Origin: Pteria penguin
Lineage: Eukaryota > Mollusca > Bivalvia > Pterioida > Pteriidae
Assembly (NCBI GenBank): GCA_035048485.1
Contig: CM068588.1
Span: 25,943,118-26,007,117, forward strand
DNA length: 64,000 nt
Direction of reading: 5' to 3'
Of the stretch, positions 1 through 13,100 are shown one piece after another. Under the pieces are notes generated by a model. That model saw only the letters and a program-made list of their open reading frames with translations. It did no database searches and was not told where the DNA came from. The position numbers and the translations under genes were made by a program. How positions within the stretch are numbered: the stretch's first letter is position 1; the number at the start of each line of letters is the position of its first letter.

Positions 1-68
1 TCATGTCTATAAAACTTGCTTCTACCAGAAACTAAGAAAGATGACAAGGGAGACTGAGTTACTTACAA

Positions 69-243
69 GGTTGGTTGGTTGGTTGATTGGTGTTTTACGT
101 CGCTTTCAACAATATTTCAGTTATATCGCGACATGGAAGCAGGAGGTTACCAACCTCTTAAACATAGTGGCGCAACCCGGGAATCAAACCCGGATCGTCG
201 GCGCCGCAAGCCAAGCGCTTAACCACTACACCACGCCTGCCCC
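69..243 (-). repeat. tRNA-derived SINE
   Basis: Read on the minus strand, 165-243 is a tRNA-like head with an A box (TGGTGTAGTGGTTAAGCGC, 217-235) and a B box (GGTTTGATTCC, about 181-191). The body to the left ends in a GGTTGGTTGGTTGATTGG-type stretch. It is a SINE and not a functional tRNA gene. It lies in the region past the last exon seen; the rest of 1-540 shows no exon. Confidence 0.75.
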
Positions 244-540
244 TTACTTACAAGGAGACAGATGGACAGACAAACAAAGGAAAACATCATCAGACAAATT
301 GTTTGCCATCCATTCAAAAACTGAATCTAGAAAGCTATTTTAAAAGGGCATGTCAAAAATTGTATGTCAAAAGGTGTATGTCAAAAGTGCACATATGCAT
401 AAAATGTACCTCAAGGAAACAAACCTATAAATATGATGTTCATCAGATCCAAGGATCCTCTTTTACTGTGTAAAACTATGTAAACAATTCAGAAGCTTAT
501 TTAAATCCAAATCAAATGTTAAGAATAAAACTTAACTTAC

Positions 541-702
541 TGTGATTTTGCTTCCAGCTTGTAGTAATAGTTTGTCTGTCAGGTTGAGAGTGAGTGAAGG
601 TTCAAACTCATCCTTAAATGTAGATGACAATATTCCATCTGCGTAAATCTGGACTCTGTTGAACTCATAAGTTCTGGAAGCACTTGCACCAAGGGTTTGA
701 CC
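541..702 (-). CDS. Exon e60: strand repeat, last exon in window
   Basis: Phase 0 in and out, 54 codons. It begins GQTLGASASRTYEF and contains FNRVQIYADGILSS and LTLNLTDKLLLQ, typical of the strand module. The donor GTAAGT at its left edge shows that the gene continues outside the window or into an unrecognised exon. Confidence 0.8.
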
Positions 703-1023
703 CTAGTCAAAAAATTAGGAATGATTTTTCAAGTTAATAGATTTTACAGTGCAATTTTCAGTAGCTGAATTCCTCTGAAGCATATTTTAATTTTGAGTGG
801 AGAATACAAATCTAGACAATATCCTTTTTTTTTTAAAGATATTTTCCTGAGTTACTACATTTAAGTACCCTTTATTTTATGATTGATATGCATATCTTTT
901 TATAAAACCATAACATAAAAAGGTATGCATTAAAGTACCACAGCAACACATGCACGTACATGTAATTTAATTTCCAAAAATATATCAGACAATTGTTTAA
1001 TAATAGGGATGTCCAGGTATTAA

Positions 1024-1103
<80 letters not shown>

Positions 1104-4100
1104 TATAATGAGAGAGAGAGAGAGAGAGATAATAAAGACATGTCTAGAACAACCTGCACCCCTGTTATGGTAAAACTTAGACTTGTCTGATGACATGTCT
1201 CTGTTTTTGTGGAATTTTATTGCTATGGAGCTACACTTGATGATTTTCTTCAAGAGGTTGGATCTATTGTTGTTTGACACATGGATGACAAAACTTCTCA
1301 CAAATATTTTCATAAAACTATTACATGTATAGGAAAACAAGGATAATCTAAATACATGTACTGTGTTATTGAACCTTGACAGGGAATGGTACAATTTTCT
1401 CTAGACCATGATATTATGAGGAACTAATCTAATTGATGCAGTTTTAATAAATAATAAGTATAATTATCTAACAAGATTTAGGAATTATGGGATTTTAGGG
1501 ATTTTATGGGATAGGAATTTAGGGATTATTTCATAGTCTTTCTAAAAAAAAAGAGTTGCTATGGCAATTAACTTTGCATCACATTGTATAGCTTTTTCTG
1601 TTTGAAAACTCTTAGTTTTTCTTAGATTTACCTTTTCTCCCAACAGGAAGTCCACTCCTTGTCCTATTTGAAGGTTTTTCACTCCACCCAGATGACCATC
1701 CATGTAGATTGTTTTGTACTTCAAATTTTTGATAGACATTTCTGAAGAAAAAGCCCACAAAAATACATTTTGTGTCATTCATTCATTCACCAAAATGAAG
1801 GTACCAACAAGCTGTGTTTGTGAAACACTAATGCCCTGGGGGCAACAAAGTCCAAAAAGTTATCTTTAGTGTGAGGTCATTCTCAAGGTCAAAAGGTCAT
1901 CGACCTTGGTGTCATTTGAAAGGGCTGTATTAGTTGATTACGTATGTATCTCAAGGTTGAAGTTATAGCCAAGGTTTAAGTTGACAACAGATCAATCTAT
2001 TGATCAGGGGACATAAAAAGGAGAAACATATAGTATTCCATTAAATCACTACTCACCTTCAGGTAAGGTAATTTCTGTTTGATCATACACTCGTATAGAG
2101 GCAGGGAAAGGAATATCACCCTCAGACACTGTGATTGGTTGTGATGCAGCCGTATGTAGCAGCCCTGACAGGTCACCATGGAGATAGCCAATGTTGACTG
2201 GAACTTGAGAATTACTGCCAGAATTTACAAACTTGATGTGAGCAGCATTATTGATGTTCAGGTGATCAAGGTCAATTGAGACGTCATCATCATAAGCATT
2301 TATAACTGTTCGAGAGCTGTCTAGGGAGCCAGACTGTATGTATGTATTCAGGGGGGCATAACCTCTGTTGTCAACAGACATAGTATTCTCCCATGTGTTG
2401 TTTTTTCCATTTACAGGAGCCCAGGTGTATACTGTCCCAGATCCACCTGCTTCGTATCGACTCTTTCCTCCATATGTCTGGTACTGACCACGGAAGTTAT
2501 AGGTGTCATTTATATACACAGAAATCCTCCCTCCTCCACCACCACCTGGTCGATACTATAAATAGAATCACAGATATAATCACTACAATCTCAATTTATT
2601 TATCATAAATCTGTTTGTAGAATCAACAATGGGACTGATCAAAATGAGACATCTCGCTTTACTTCATTATTTGCTATTATGTGGGAGCAACTGTTAATTT
2701 TGGTTTAAGTCTGATTTGAATAAAACTGACATTTGGATATCTACTTACTCATACACATGTTTCCTCTCCATCAGAAGTAGGCGCATAAGCAATAAAACAA
2801 TTAAATCTTGAGTGAAGTGTTTTCAGACCATGAAATATTTATGCATATATGAGAATTACCAAGAATCAATTTTTCCCATGCAAGTGATACCATATACACA
2901 TGTACATGATTTAATTACTAAACAAATCAGAGAGCACATGTAAACTTTTTAATAACTCCAAACTGAACGTACGAATAAAGCAGGGTTCTGACTGGCTTCA
3001 TTCTGACAGTATCTTCCTGAGTGCGGGCAGTAGGTGGTGTTGTGACAGGCGGTGCTTGTCCCTATCTTACAGCACCTATTACTAGAATGTGTACAATCCA
3101 CCACACAGTTGTAACTGAGCCAGTAATATCCATCTGTACAGCTCAGACACCGCTTTTCCTCGTCACACTCATTACAATGTGGTACACAAGCAGCATCACC
3201 ACCATTAGCAGAAATGGTTCCAGTACCTGAAGTGAGATGTTTTAAGGAAAATGTCTCAAATCAGAATGTGACATAATACAGTTAATTCTAAAATACCGTG
3301 TCAAATACAATGTGTTTTATCTCAATATTGGTAACAAATTTCGCTTTCCCTACAGATGCAGTAAATATCATGTTAATGAAATCTTAAAACATAACAGTAC
3401 CATTGACTGATTGATTGGTTATTGTTTTACGTCACTCCACGATTATTTCATGTATTTGGTGATGGCACCTGTCTGATGCATTTGCATACAAATTTAGGCC
3501 TTTGCAACGGACCCACCCAAAGCAGTGAGGGATCTTTTATATGCCACGCCTACCGTGACAAGGAACCTCAATTTTTACTGTCTCATCCGAAAGACAGAGC
3601 ACAGGTGCGTCCAGGGTGGGAATCGAACACGGGACTTCTCGATCACGGGCCGAGCACCTTATCCACTAGGCCACACCGGCTTCATAATAGTACCAACTAA
3701 TGCATTTCTTAAATCTTACTGGAAATGTACTTAAATGAAGCATATATAAACAATGGCATTTACCTCTGAAAATGTTCTGAATTAATATATATTATTATTT
3801 CTTTCTATAATTGTTTTACACTCATAATCATTTGACTTATATGATAACTATTACAATTAAGAGACATTAAAAACAAAAGGAATACAGTGGTACACCATTA
3901 ATTAACATCTGATAAGTATTGACTTTCCTTCATGTCTTAGGTATCACAGGTAAGATCAATAAAGGTGAGTTTAAAGACATTTATTTACAAAGATGCAAAT
4001 CGCTTATTTTGGATAAATTATATGTTTGTACAGCTACACTGGGATCAGTGACTCACCTGACATTTGTGGTGCCAGGAGGATGATACTGCCACCTGCACCA

Positions 4101-7100
4101 CCACCAGAACCACCTGTAAGGGCATCAGCTCCATCTGCCATGATTTCACCATCTACTACCATATTCTGTGAAGCTTTCAGGTAAATAATGCCACCACCCT
4201 CACTACCCTTCTGAAGAAAGAAATTTATTGACATTTGTTAATGATTTAAATATAAAACAATTATAATAGCACAACTTCAAATCTATTACACAAAATATTT
4301 TTGATGATAATTTTGGAATTACTTACAAAATTAACATGATTAATTAATAAGAATAAATTCTTAGTAGAGAAAATATAAGTTTCAGCCTATACTTTTCTTC
4401 TGATTGAAGTAAGAGGAAAACTTTTTAAGAATAAATTTTCAAATGTTTTTATAAATAAACTGTATTTACAGTCCTATTTCTGAAAAATTACAAGTGTCAA
4501 AAGTATGAGCTCTCTGAAGAATCCATATTTACTTCTATTAAAGTCCAAACATGGTTTCAGACCACTTACAAAAGACTGCAGCACAATAAGCACATAAGTA
4601 CCATAAGCACAAATTCTTCTTTTAAGCAATTGAATTAATATGCATTCAAATTTCAAATTTTATCTTATATCATAATAAACAATGAATTTTAAAATAAATA
4701 AATAAACAAATATGAAAATGTTTTTCCTTACTTGAGTGCCATTTATCAAGGATCCTCCACTGCCATATTCTGTTGCCCATTTGAAACGACCATAGGTGGG
4801 AGAAGTATTGGCTTGATGACTTCCTCTTCCTCCTAAACCACCATGGGAGCCACCTGAACCACCACTATCATGTGATACACCAGCACCATTTCCTCCTCCA
4901 GGCAGATAGCCACGCCCACTTGTTGTCAGCAAACCATCAGCATCCACTGTCACATTCACAGCTGGGGAATGTATAAAAGTTTTAAATTGAAATAATGTAT
5001 ATTACTGATATGACATTACATGTATAAAGTAATGAAAGATGGATTCAATAATGCACTTTACTCATGGATATGATTTGTTAGTTTGCTGTGTGACTTATAG
5101 AATGACTATTTCACCTTATTTACACTAATTACCTTCAAGGTACAGATTGTTGGCATGGAATTCACCACCACCAAGAATATGAAGGCTTCCATTCAGTAAA
5201 ACATTCAGCTGATTCTTATCTTCAGCGACTCCCATATATTGAAATATGCCTCCATCAAGCACGGTGATACTGTTCAATTTGAACTCATTGTCCGTGGCAC
5301 CACTGTTGTTGAGTTTGGCAGGAGGGTAGATGGTAAAGTGACCGTCAAGTGAGATGTTAAGTGTCTCCACACCTCTTAGTATGCCACCATATAATACAAC
5401 GCGGCAGTCATGTAGATAAGTGTCGTATGGAAGGTTGACAGTTCCATTCTGTTAATAGAACTTAATAGTTTAAATGTATGCGGTCTGAAGCCATACATAT
5501 AGATCAATTATTAGACTGATTAATTGTGAGGTTTTCATGTCATGTCAGGTATAATTGTTCATATGATATCCATGCATTGCACAGAACTTTAGTATGTCCA
5601 AATAAAAATCTTTTTTGTCGTTTAATATGCAATCATCCTTAAATTTTCAATTGTGACGCAATCTGTGTATGCCTTAAACTTGGATTTATACATGGATACA
5701 ATTATCCTAAGGCAGTGTAGAAATCCTCTCCTCTCAAGAGTAAATCAGTCTATATTAAGGAAACCTTCCAAATCAGATTCAAGCATGTACTGAATCACAC
5801 AGTAAAATCAAATGTGTTACTATGGGACATTACTATGTATTAAGTACATAAAATGTTAAAGTCAAGTTAAAGTATTTTCTGGTTTTTTTTTTCTGTATAA
5901 AACTGACTGAAGAGATAATTTTTACAGAAAATTGAAAGAATGTTTTGCTATAATATTAGATATTTCATATAAAAATTAGTGCAGACCTCATATAAGGTCA
6001 CATCAAATGACAGCACCGCTGTGGAATTGAAGTCAATATTGAGCCACATTCCTGCCTCCACATGGATCGTGGCAGTGTGATCACCAGCAACTTTAGTGAG
6101 AGTTAAGTCCCTTTCTCCAACAACAGGGTTACCATCATCATCTGTTGCTAGCAAACTGACTTCTGCATAGTTACCAAGATCAAGGGTATCAAGGTCATTT
6201 TCTGCAGAATATGTCTCTGGGACTGAAATTCTGGTCTTTCGACTCTACAGAAATCATAAAAAATTATTTGATTAATTAAACAATAGCTGTAATTTTAATA
6301 AACACTTTTAAAATACACATGAAATTTTAAAATTGTAGGAAATTTTAAACTGGTTAAACTGAGTTCTAAAACAGAAATTAGACAAAAATAAGAAATGAAA
6401 TAAGCAAAATGTTGTTCTTTCAATTTCTATGACTCACTTCAGTATTGATAAAGCCCATGTGATAGTCTATGGATATTCCACAATAGGTACGGAACACCTA
6501 CTGATGTGTGAATCTTCCATACCAAAGATAAGGGTTCAATTATTATCCAGTTCTCTGTGGAATTTTACTATTTTGTAATCACAAGTGTATACATATACAT
6601 ACCCCAGTGCCACCAACATTGTAAATCTGGAGCTTTCTCTCAGGTACTGATTGTATATTATTGAGGTAGACTGTGCCTGCTGCACCACTCTCACCCCCGC
6701 TTCCTGCACCACCTTCAGAAATGAATTCCCCATTATAGCTTGTGTGGTTATAGATTAATGCCAGCCTTCCACCTCCACCTCCATTACGACCTGATCCACC
6801 TGTCACCTGTCAAATACAGAGGCAAAAACTTGAATTTTTTAAAATATCAATTCATAACACAGTAAAAATGGGTTATTTACTAAGGATTCTCTGTTCTTAA
6901 TTGTCACCTGTATAGATAATTAATACAGGTGTGACAGACAGCAGGTAAGTAATCTAACAGCGTCTCTATGCAACTAGGACTTACTGTCCGCGCCACTCAC
7001 TCTGGAAACTGGAAAATCTGGATTTTCTGTTATTCATCTTCAGAATAATTTCAAAAAGGCAAAACTATTCGATAGATCTTGTTTAGTCGTAAGTTTTGGT

Positions 7101-10100
7101 GTATGCTATATTTTTGTATGAAGAAGCGTTCGTATTTTATAGAAAAAAATCAATTTTAGATAGGGCGATTTCCATGTTAAATTTTGACTTGACCTCGCCA
7201 AGTTTCCCATAGACTCAATGTTAAACATCGGCAACGTCACGTCAAAATTAACATAGAAAACGTCCAATCTAAAAAGATTTTTCCCTATAAAATATGAATG
7301 CTTCTTCGTAGAAACATATAACATACACCAAGTGTTACGACTAAACAAGATCTGTCGATTAATATTAATTTTGTAAAACTATTTTGATGGTAAATAAGTG
7401 AAAATCCAGATTTTTCGGTTTACAAAGTGAGTGGCGCGGAGAGTAGTGTGAAATTTTTCCTTTCTAAATCTTTGCTTGGGCAAGAAGTGTGACAGGAGGG
7501 CATCATTGGGAATCCTCCTATAAAATCCTACGCTTAATAAACATATTCCTTATTATTAGATATATTTCACTTTAAGCTGTAATAAAACATCTAAATTATA
7601 GGTCTAACCTGTACACTTCCTGACCCATCGTAATGGTAAGTGTTGGCATGTATACTGCCCCCTGATCCACCCCCTGAATTTGTCCCACCATTCTGTCCAT
7701 TAGCACTGAGAGTTCCATCAATCTTGATTTCATTGGTGATATTTAAAGTCAGTATGCCACCTCCGCATCCACCTGTTATTGAAAAATGAGAGCCACAGTG
7801 TCATAATTCTTCTTAAAACCAGTCAACTTACCTCACACTTATTACTTTCAAACAGAAAAGAAGTAACAAATTAACTTCATAGGTATAATTTTTGAGCTTT
7901 GGAAGCTCAAACCTTGTACAGATCTGGTATTATAATTAAGATATATTTGTTCTCATGAATATTCAGCTAAGACAAATCTGTCTTCTCCTCTGAAAAATAT
8001 AAAACATGTAAAAAGCCTGCAGTGTTACATTTGATTTTTAAATGAAAGGTTGAGAGTTCCAATATTATTGTTTCTCTGAAAGCTGCATCCATGTAAAGTT
8101 AAAGCGACATCAAACAAGAGTTGTCAGAAGACAACACAGCTCACTGGTAGCAACCAAATTTAAATGGCAAAAGCTTTTGTAAGTAGGTCAATCTCAAAAA
8201 TTTTGATAGGTACTGAAATGTCTTGTCACAAGGAATACACACATAAATTATTTAAGCTTCATCTCTTACTGTTCATAATTTATGACCAAGGTTAAAGTTT
8301 TTCAAAAGTAGATCTTACTTCAAGGTCAAGGTCAAAAGGTCAAAAATTTGTACTCAATGAAAGGTTCTGGTACAAAGAATACACATGTAAAATATTATGA
8401 TACAGGTAAAAGTTTTTGTCTATGCCAGGAGTATGACAAAAGCTCTCCAAAGACATTCGTCCTCGCGACTTAAAACGGCCTGACATGTTCAAGATTCAAA
8501 TATCATAAAAGTATATGCTTAACTACAAAGTTAATTAATAGGTAGATCCAACACAACACAACATACCAGAATTGAAGTATAATGACAAAATAACATGTAC
8601 AAATAAAAAAAAAATCAGTAGTTACCTTTATCTCCAGTGCCTGACCCTCCTCCACTGCCGAACCTGTTAGGCTTATTAAATGAGTTATAAGCATTGCTAG
8701 CATTATAAGAGGCACTTTCGGCACCACCCTCACCGCCATGACTAGCACCAGTACCATAGCCTCCCACTGTAACACCTGCTCCAGTACCTTTTATGAAATA
8801 AATTATTTTCTCAACAGTCTTGGCATATCATGGATAATGTAATTGTGAATTTCTTACATTTTCTAAGGTATGATTATTATGCTATAAATTTTATGTTTAG
8901 TCAAGTCTTCAGTATTTCTTCAGTACATATTTGATTTAAATTCAAAATGATATAATGAAAAAAATTTCAGCAATTTACTTAATTATGGAATGAACCAATT
9001 ATACATAAAGCCTTTTGAATCTAAATGTAATATCATTATTCACATTCTTCTATCATCCAACTCAAGAATGCAAAGCATCGGTATCAACTACAAGTAACTA
9101 TAGTACATCTTTTCTTCACACCTGTGCCAGCACAGTCTCCATTAGCATCTGCCCGTAATACACCCATCACATCTACTGTCAATTTCTCTGCATTGACCAA
9201 TAAATTTTTGGAGTCCAGTAGACCACCTGGGTACACACGTAAGTATCGTCCAATCAGTATGTGTGGATCCTGGTCATTGTTTGTGTACATGCTACCACGG
9301 TTACGGATATCTAGGGTCACAAACTGAATTTCATCGTAGCGCTTGAAAGCTGTGTCTCGCATTTCATATATTTTGAGATTTCCTGAGAAAAAACAAAATT
9401 AATGGACTATTTACACATGATTGTACTCTTCAATCTTACTAATGGCAATTTGAAGAAATATTGCTAAAAATAGAAGGAAAATGTCAGAAGTCATGATAAG
9501 AGATATCCAAAATGAACGATGAAACATGGCTTTAAATGTAATTTATAATAAAAAGTGTACCAGCCTTTCGTATCTACAGTAAGATATGCAACATACCTAA
9601 AGACAATCACGTTATTTTTTCAATACTAGAAAGCTAGCATGCTGGATTTTAAGTTAGCTTACATGCTGGATTTTTTCCCTCATCAATGTAATGGAAAACC
9701 GACAACATTCAACAGTTGTGTCTCAATATCTCAATGATGTTTTTAGATGGTTTGTTCTCATATAATATTATTTCAAAACTTAACTAAAGTAACCCGAGTT
9801 GTGGCTGGTATGTACTGCAGAAAATAATTTTTCTTTCTAACTTAACACAAAATAATAAATTAAACTTTTGTCCATTAACGATATATTCTTTAATTACTTG
9901 AAAATAGAATCAACTGGAGAAAATAAGTTAACTGATAGCTTATATCATGTCTTACAGCCCTACCTCCGTCTACCACAGTGAGGTTTTCCACATTTTTCAG
10001 CACTCCTTCAATCATTATATCAACACCTGCCACTCGTAATTCCCCTTGTAGAGTTGTATCCCCTCCGTGGTACACTGATAGATCATTAGGAACTCTTCCA

Positions 10101-13100
10101 TTTCCAACATACAAAGACTGATTAAACCCTATGTGCAAATGGCCACTACGATCCCCATCGATGGTATCAATATACAAGTATACATAAGCTTTTGGATGAT
10201 CAGGGTCTACGATAGCCATTTGAGCAGCACTGTATATCTGGAACTCGTCCAAGATGATTTGAGAAGTATTGATTGTTTCTGGTACAAACGCTGGATATAC
10301 AGCTGGAATGAGCCATGCCACTGCGCTACCGAGAGTTGTGTTGTAGTAGTAGTCTGTCAAATTTCTCAGGGGGTCTTGCGGACTTCTTCCTTCATTATCC
10401 AGCCAAAGCGTTCGATTGGCTACAAAGCTGGATGGTATCTGTCCGTTGCTGTCTAGTTTTGGTAGCTTGTGGATGTATACAGTACCAGGGCCACCATTTT
10501 CTGAATGGGTACCACCTAATCCTCCTGAATTACGGAATGTACCTGAAAAAAAATGGTTACATCATTAAAGATTTTTAATTTGATCCATACTGTATTACTC
10601 ATTTACACTATCAAAGCATGTTTCAGATTCTTAGATGCAGTTGGGCATTTTCACTAAAGACATTTTGGGGTCCATTATGTGCTAGGTTTTGGATACCTAC
10701 TCTAGCTTAACATCCCAGTTTTTGTATGTACAACCATATTTCATATGACTAACTAGTGACCTCAGACAAGGAAAATCCTTTTCACCAAGCAAGGAAAATT
10801 GAATTTGTTTCTAATTTATTCAGACCAAAATTGAAATGGTAAATTCACAATCAATATAATGCTATATTTCACTACACCTCTGTAAATACAAATGTATGTA
10901 CATGTACGAAAATGAACATTCAGTTAACTTATTTACTGTAGTACACTATGAATTAACCACACAATGTTACATTTCTATACATGTATAATTTTAGCACTGT
11001 GTCGTATAAGTCTATGAAGTTATAGTTATTAACACTGCTTTATTTTATTCTCTCATTATTCCATTTAAAACATTTATATTTGTACCAATAGAAGAAAAAA
11101 GTTTCATAAAATATGATATAGATTTATTGTATTATCTTACCAACATAGAAGTTATCATTGTAGTATAAAGCTATCCTTCCTCCCCCACCTCCTCCTGCTT
11201 GTGGCACATTTGTACTGTATCCATCACCACCTGAAGCATCTATCACTCCATCTCCATCTATACTATGGGTTCTGATCATAATGGATCCACCACTACCTCC
11301 ACCAGAATGTACTGACCTCCAGGTGCCACCTTTAGAGGTCAAGTAACCATCGACAGTTAGAGTGTGATTAACATTCAAGTACAAGTGTCCCCCACCACGT
11401 CCTGCAGTATATGGGAAGAAGGCATGTCCACCATTTTTGCCAAAAGTTGAAGGATCAAGGTAGGATCCATGACAAGCTCCTACCGCTGGCATGGTTTGAC
11501 CTTGACCTCCTGCACCACCATGACCTCCACCAGATGAGCCTACTGTACTTCCCACTCCATATCCTGGGTCTATAAAAACCCAAAATTTGAATCAATCTAT
11601 GGCATTTTTATGGAAGATATATCAAAAAAATTTCATAATCATCCAATACTTCATATACCCTAAAATATCTGAGAAGGATCAAACATTTAGTTATGGAAGT
11701 TGAGAAGAAAATATTTAACATGTATATTGTTTACATTTATATGATATGTTTATTGTTTAATTTTATTGGAGTTCAAAAATATTCTGCTGAATTATAAGTT
11801 AATCGCATATCAGTATTGCAATTAGAGACACGCATGCCAAATATGAAGGCCCTACGTCTTACGGTTAAAAAGTTATGACCAAGGTTAAAGTTTTTGTGAC
11901 AGTCGGACGGACAGACAGACAGATTGACAGACGAATGAGATTTAATGTCACCACACTTTGGCGAAAAGCGAGGGACAACAAGAGGGCCAGAGAGCAAAAT
12001 GCTCATCTGAGCTAAAAACAATTACATAATGTAAAATGTGAAAGTAACTGATGTCAGATGACTGTGGCACTAACAACAATGTACTACAGTGTACATTTAT
12101 GGACCCCTGAAATTAAGAGATGAGACCAGGTGCCCAGGAGCATGTTTTTAGGATGCTGTGTGCCAAATATGAAATCATTGTAGGCTTGTGGTTCTTACGA
12201 AGAAGATTTTTAAAGATTTAGCATTTTTCCCCTTTCTTTGGCCTTTGTGGCTCCTATTCAAATGTAATAAATATCATCTGAATAAAACTGCATATCCTTA
12301 ACCTAAAGATCACATATGCAAGATTTCGTTGATATCCATGCAGTGGTTTATAACAAGAAGTCAAAAATGTGAAGAGTGTATGGATGTCACACAATGTATT
12401 ATCACAATAGCTCACTTGATAAGTGAAATGTTTCATCTTGATACAATGACCACATACTTGTAAACTGTTCCCAGGTAGGAACCCCTTCATTGGCCGTAAG
12501 TTCTCCATATGGCTCAATGGTGATATTCACATATGTTAATTTTAAATCATCACCAAATAACTGAAAAAAAAAATATAATGAAATACATACTCCTGAAATA
12601 ACAATCAACTGATTTCTTATTAAATAATAATTTATTTAGGACTTTTTAATTGAATGGTACATAAAACACCATGAGTGAATAAATAAAGCTCTGAACCCCC
12701 ATAAATATCCATTTGATTTAGTTGCAGAAATTCATGATAATTTCAAATTACGAAGGATGTGCATGAAGTACGTTTATGAAAAAAGTACATACATATGTAC
12801 TATTGGTTTGGCTGAATAAGAAATGTACATGATCATGTAAGAATAATAAGACAATAATTATCAAAACTGGGTCAAACTGACCATTGCTCCACTCCTCACT
12901 GTCAATGTAGTGCCAAGTAACTCTGTCAGGGCTTGTCTGTCTGTGGTAACCTTCATGGTACCAAAGGTCTTGATGTCCAGATTCTTGATGTTGTTGACTA
13001 TTGGCTGGTAATGGTCAAGTGTCATATTACACCAGGCATTTATGGTGATGTTCTCCATGGGCTCAAAATGACCTTAAAACAATACAAACACTATACTTTG

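Noticed and set aside
165..243. tRNA gene
   Set aside because: A and B boxes are present, but no complete acceptor and anticodon fold is evident and a SINE body follows. Same for 3600-3683.
872..1394. Tyr-Ile repeat frames on both strands
   Set aside because: Translation of the TA microsatellite.
6987..7440. microRNA precursor
   Set aside because: The hairpin is far too long and has transposon-like terminal inverted repeats; a MITE is the simpler reading.
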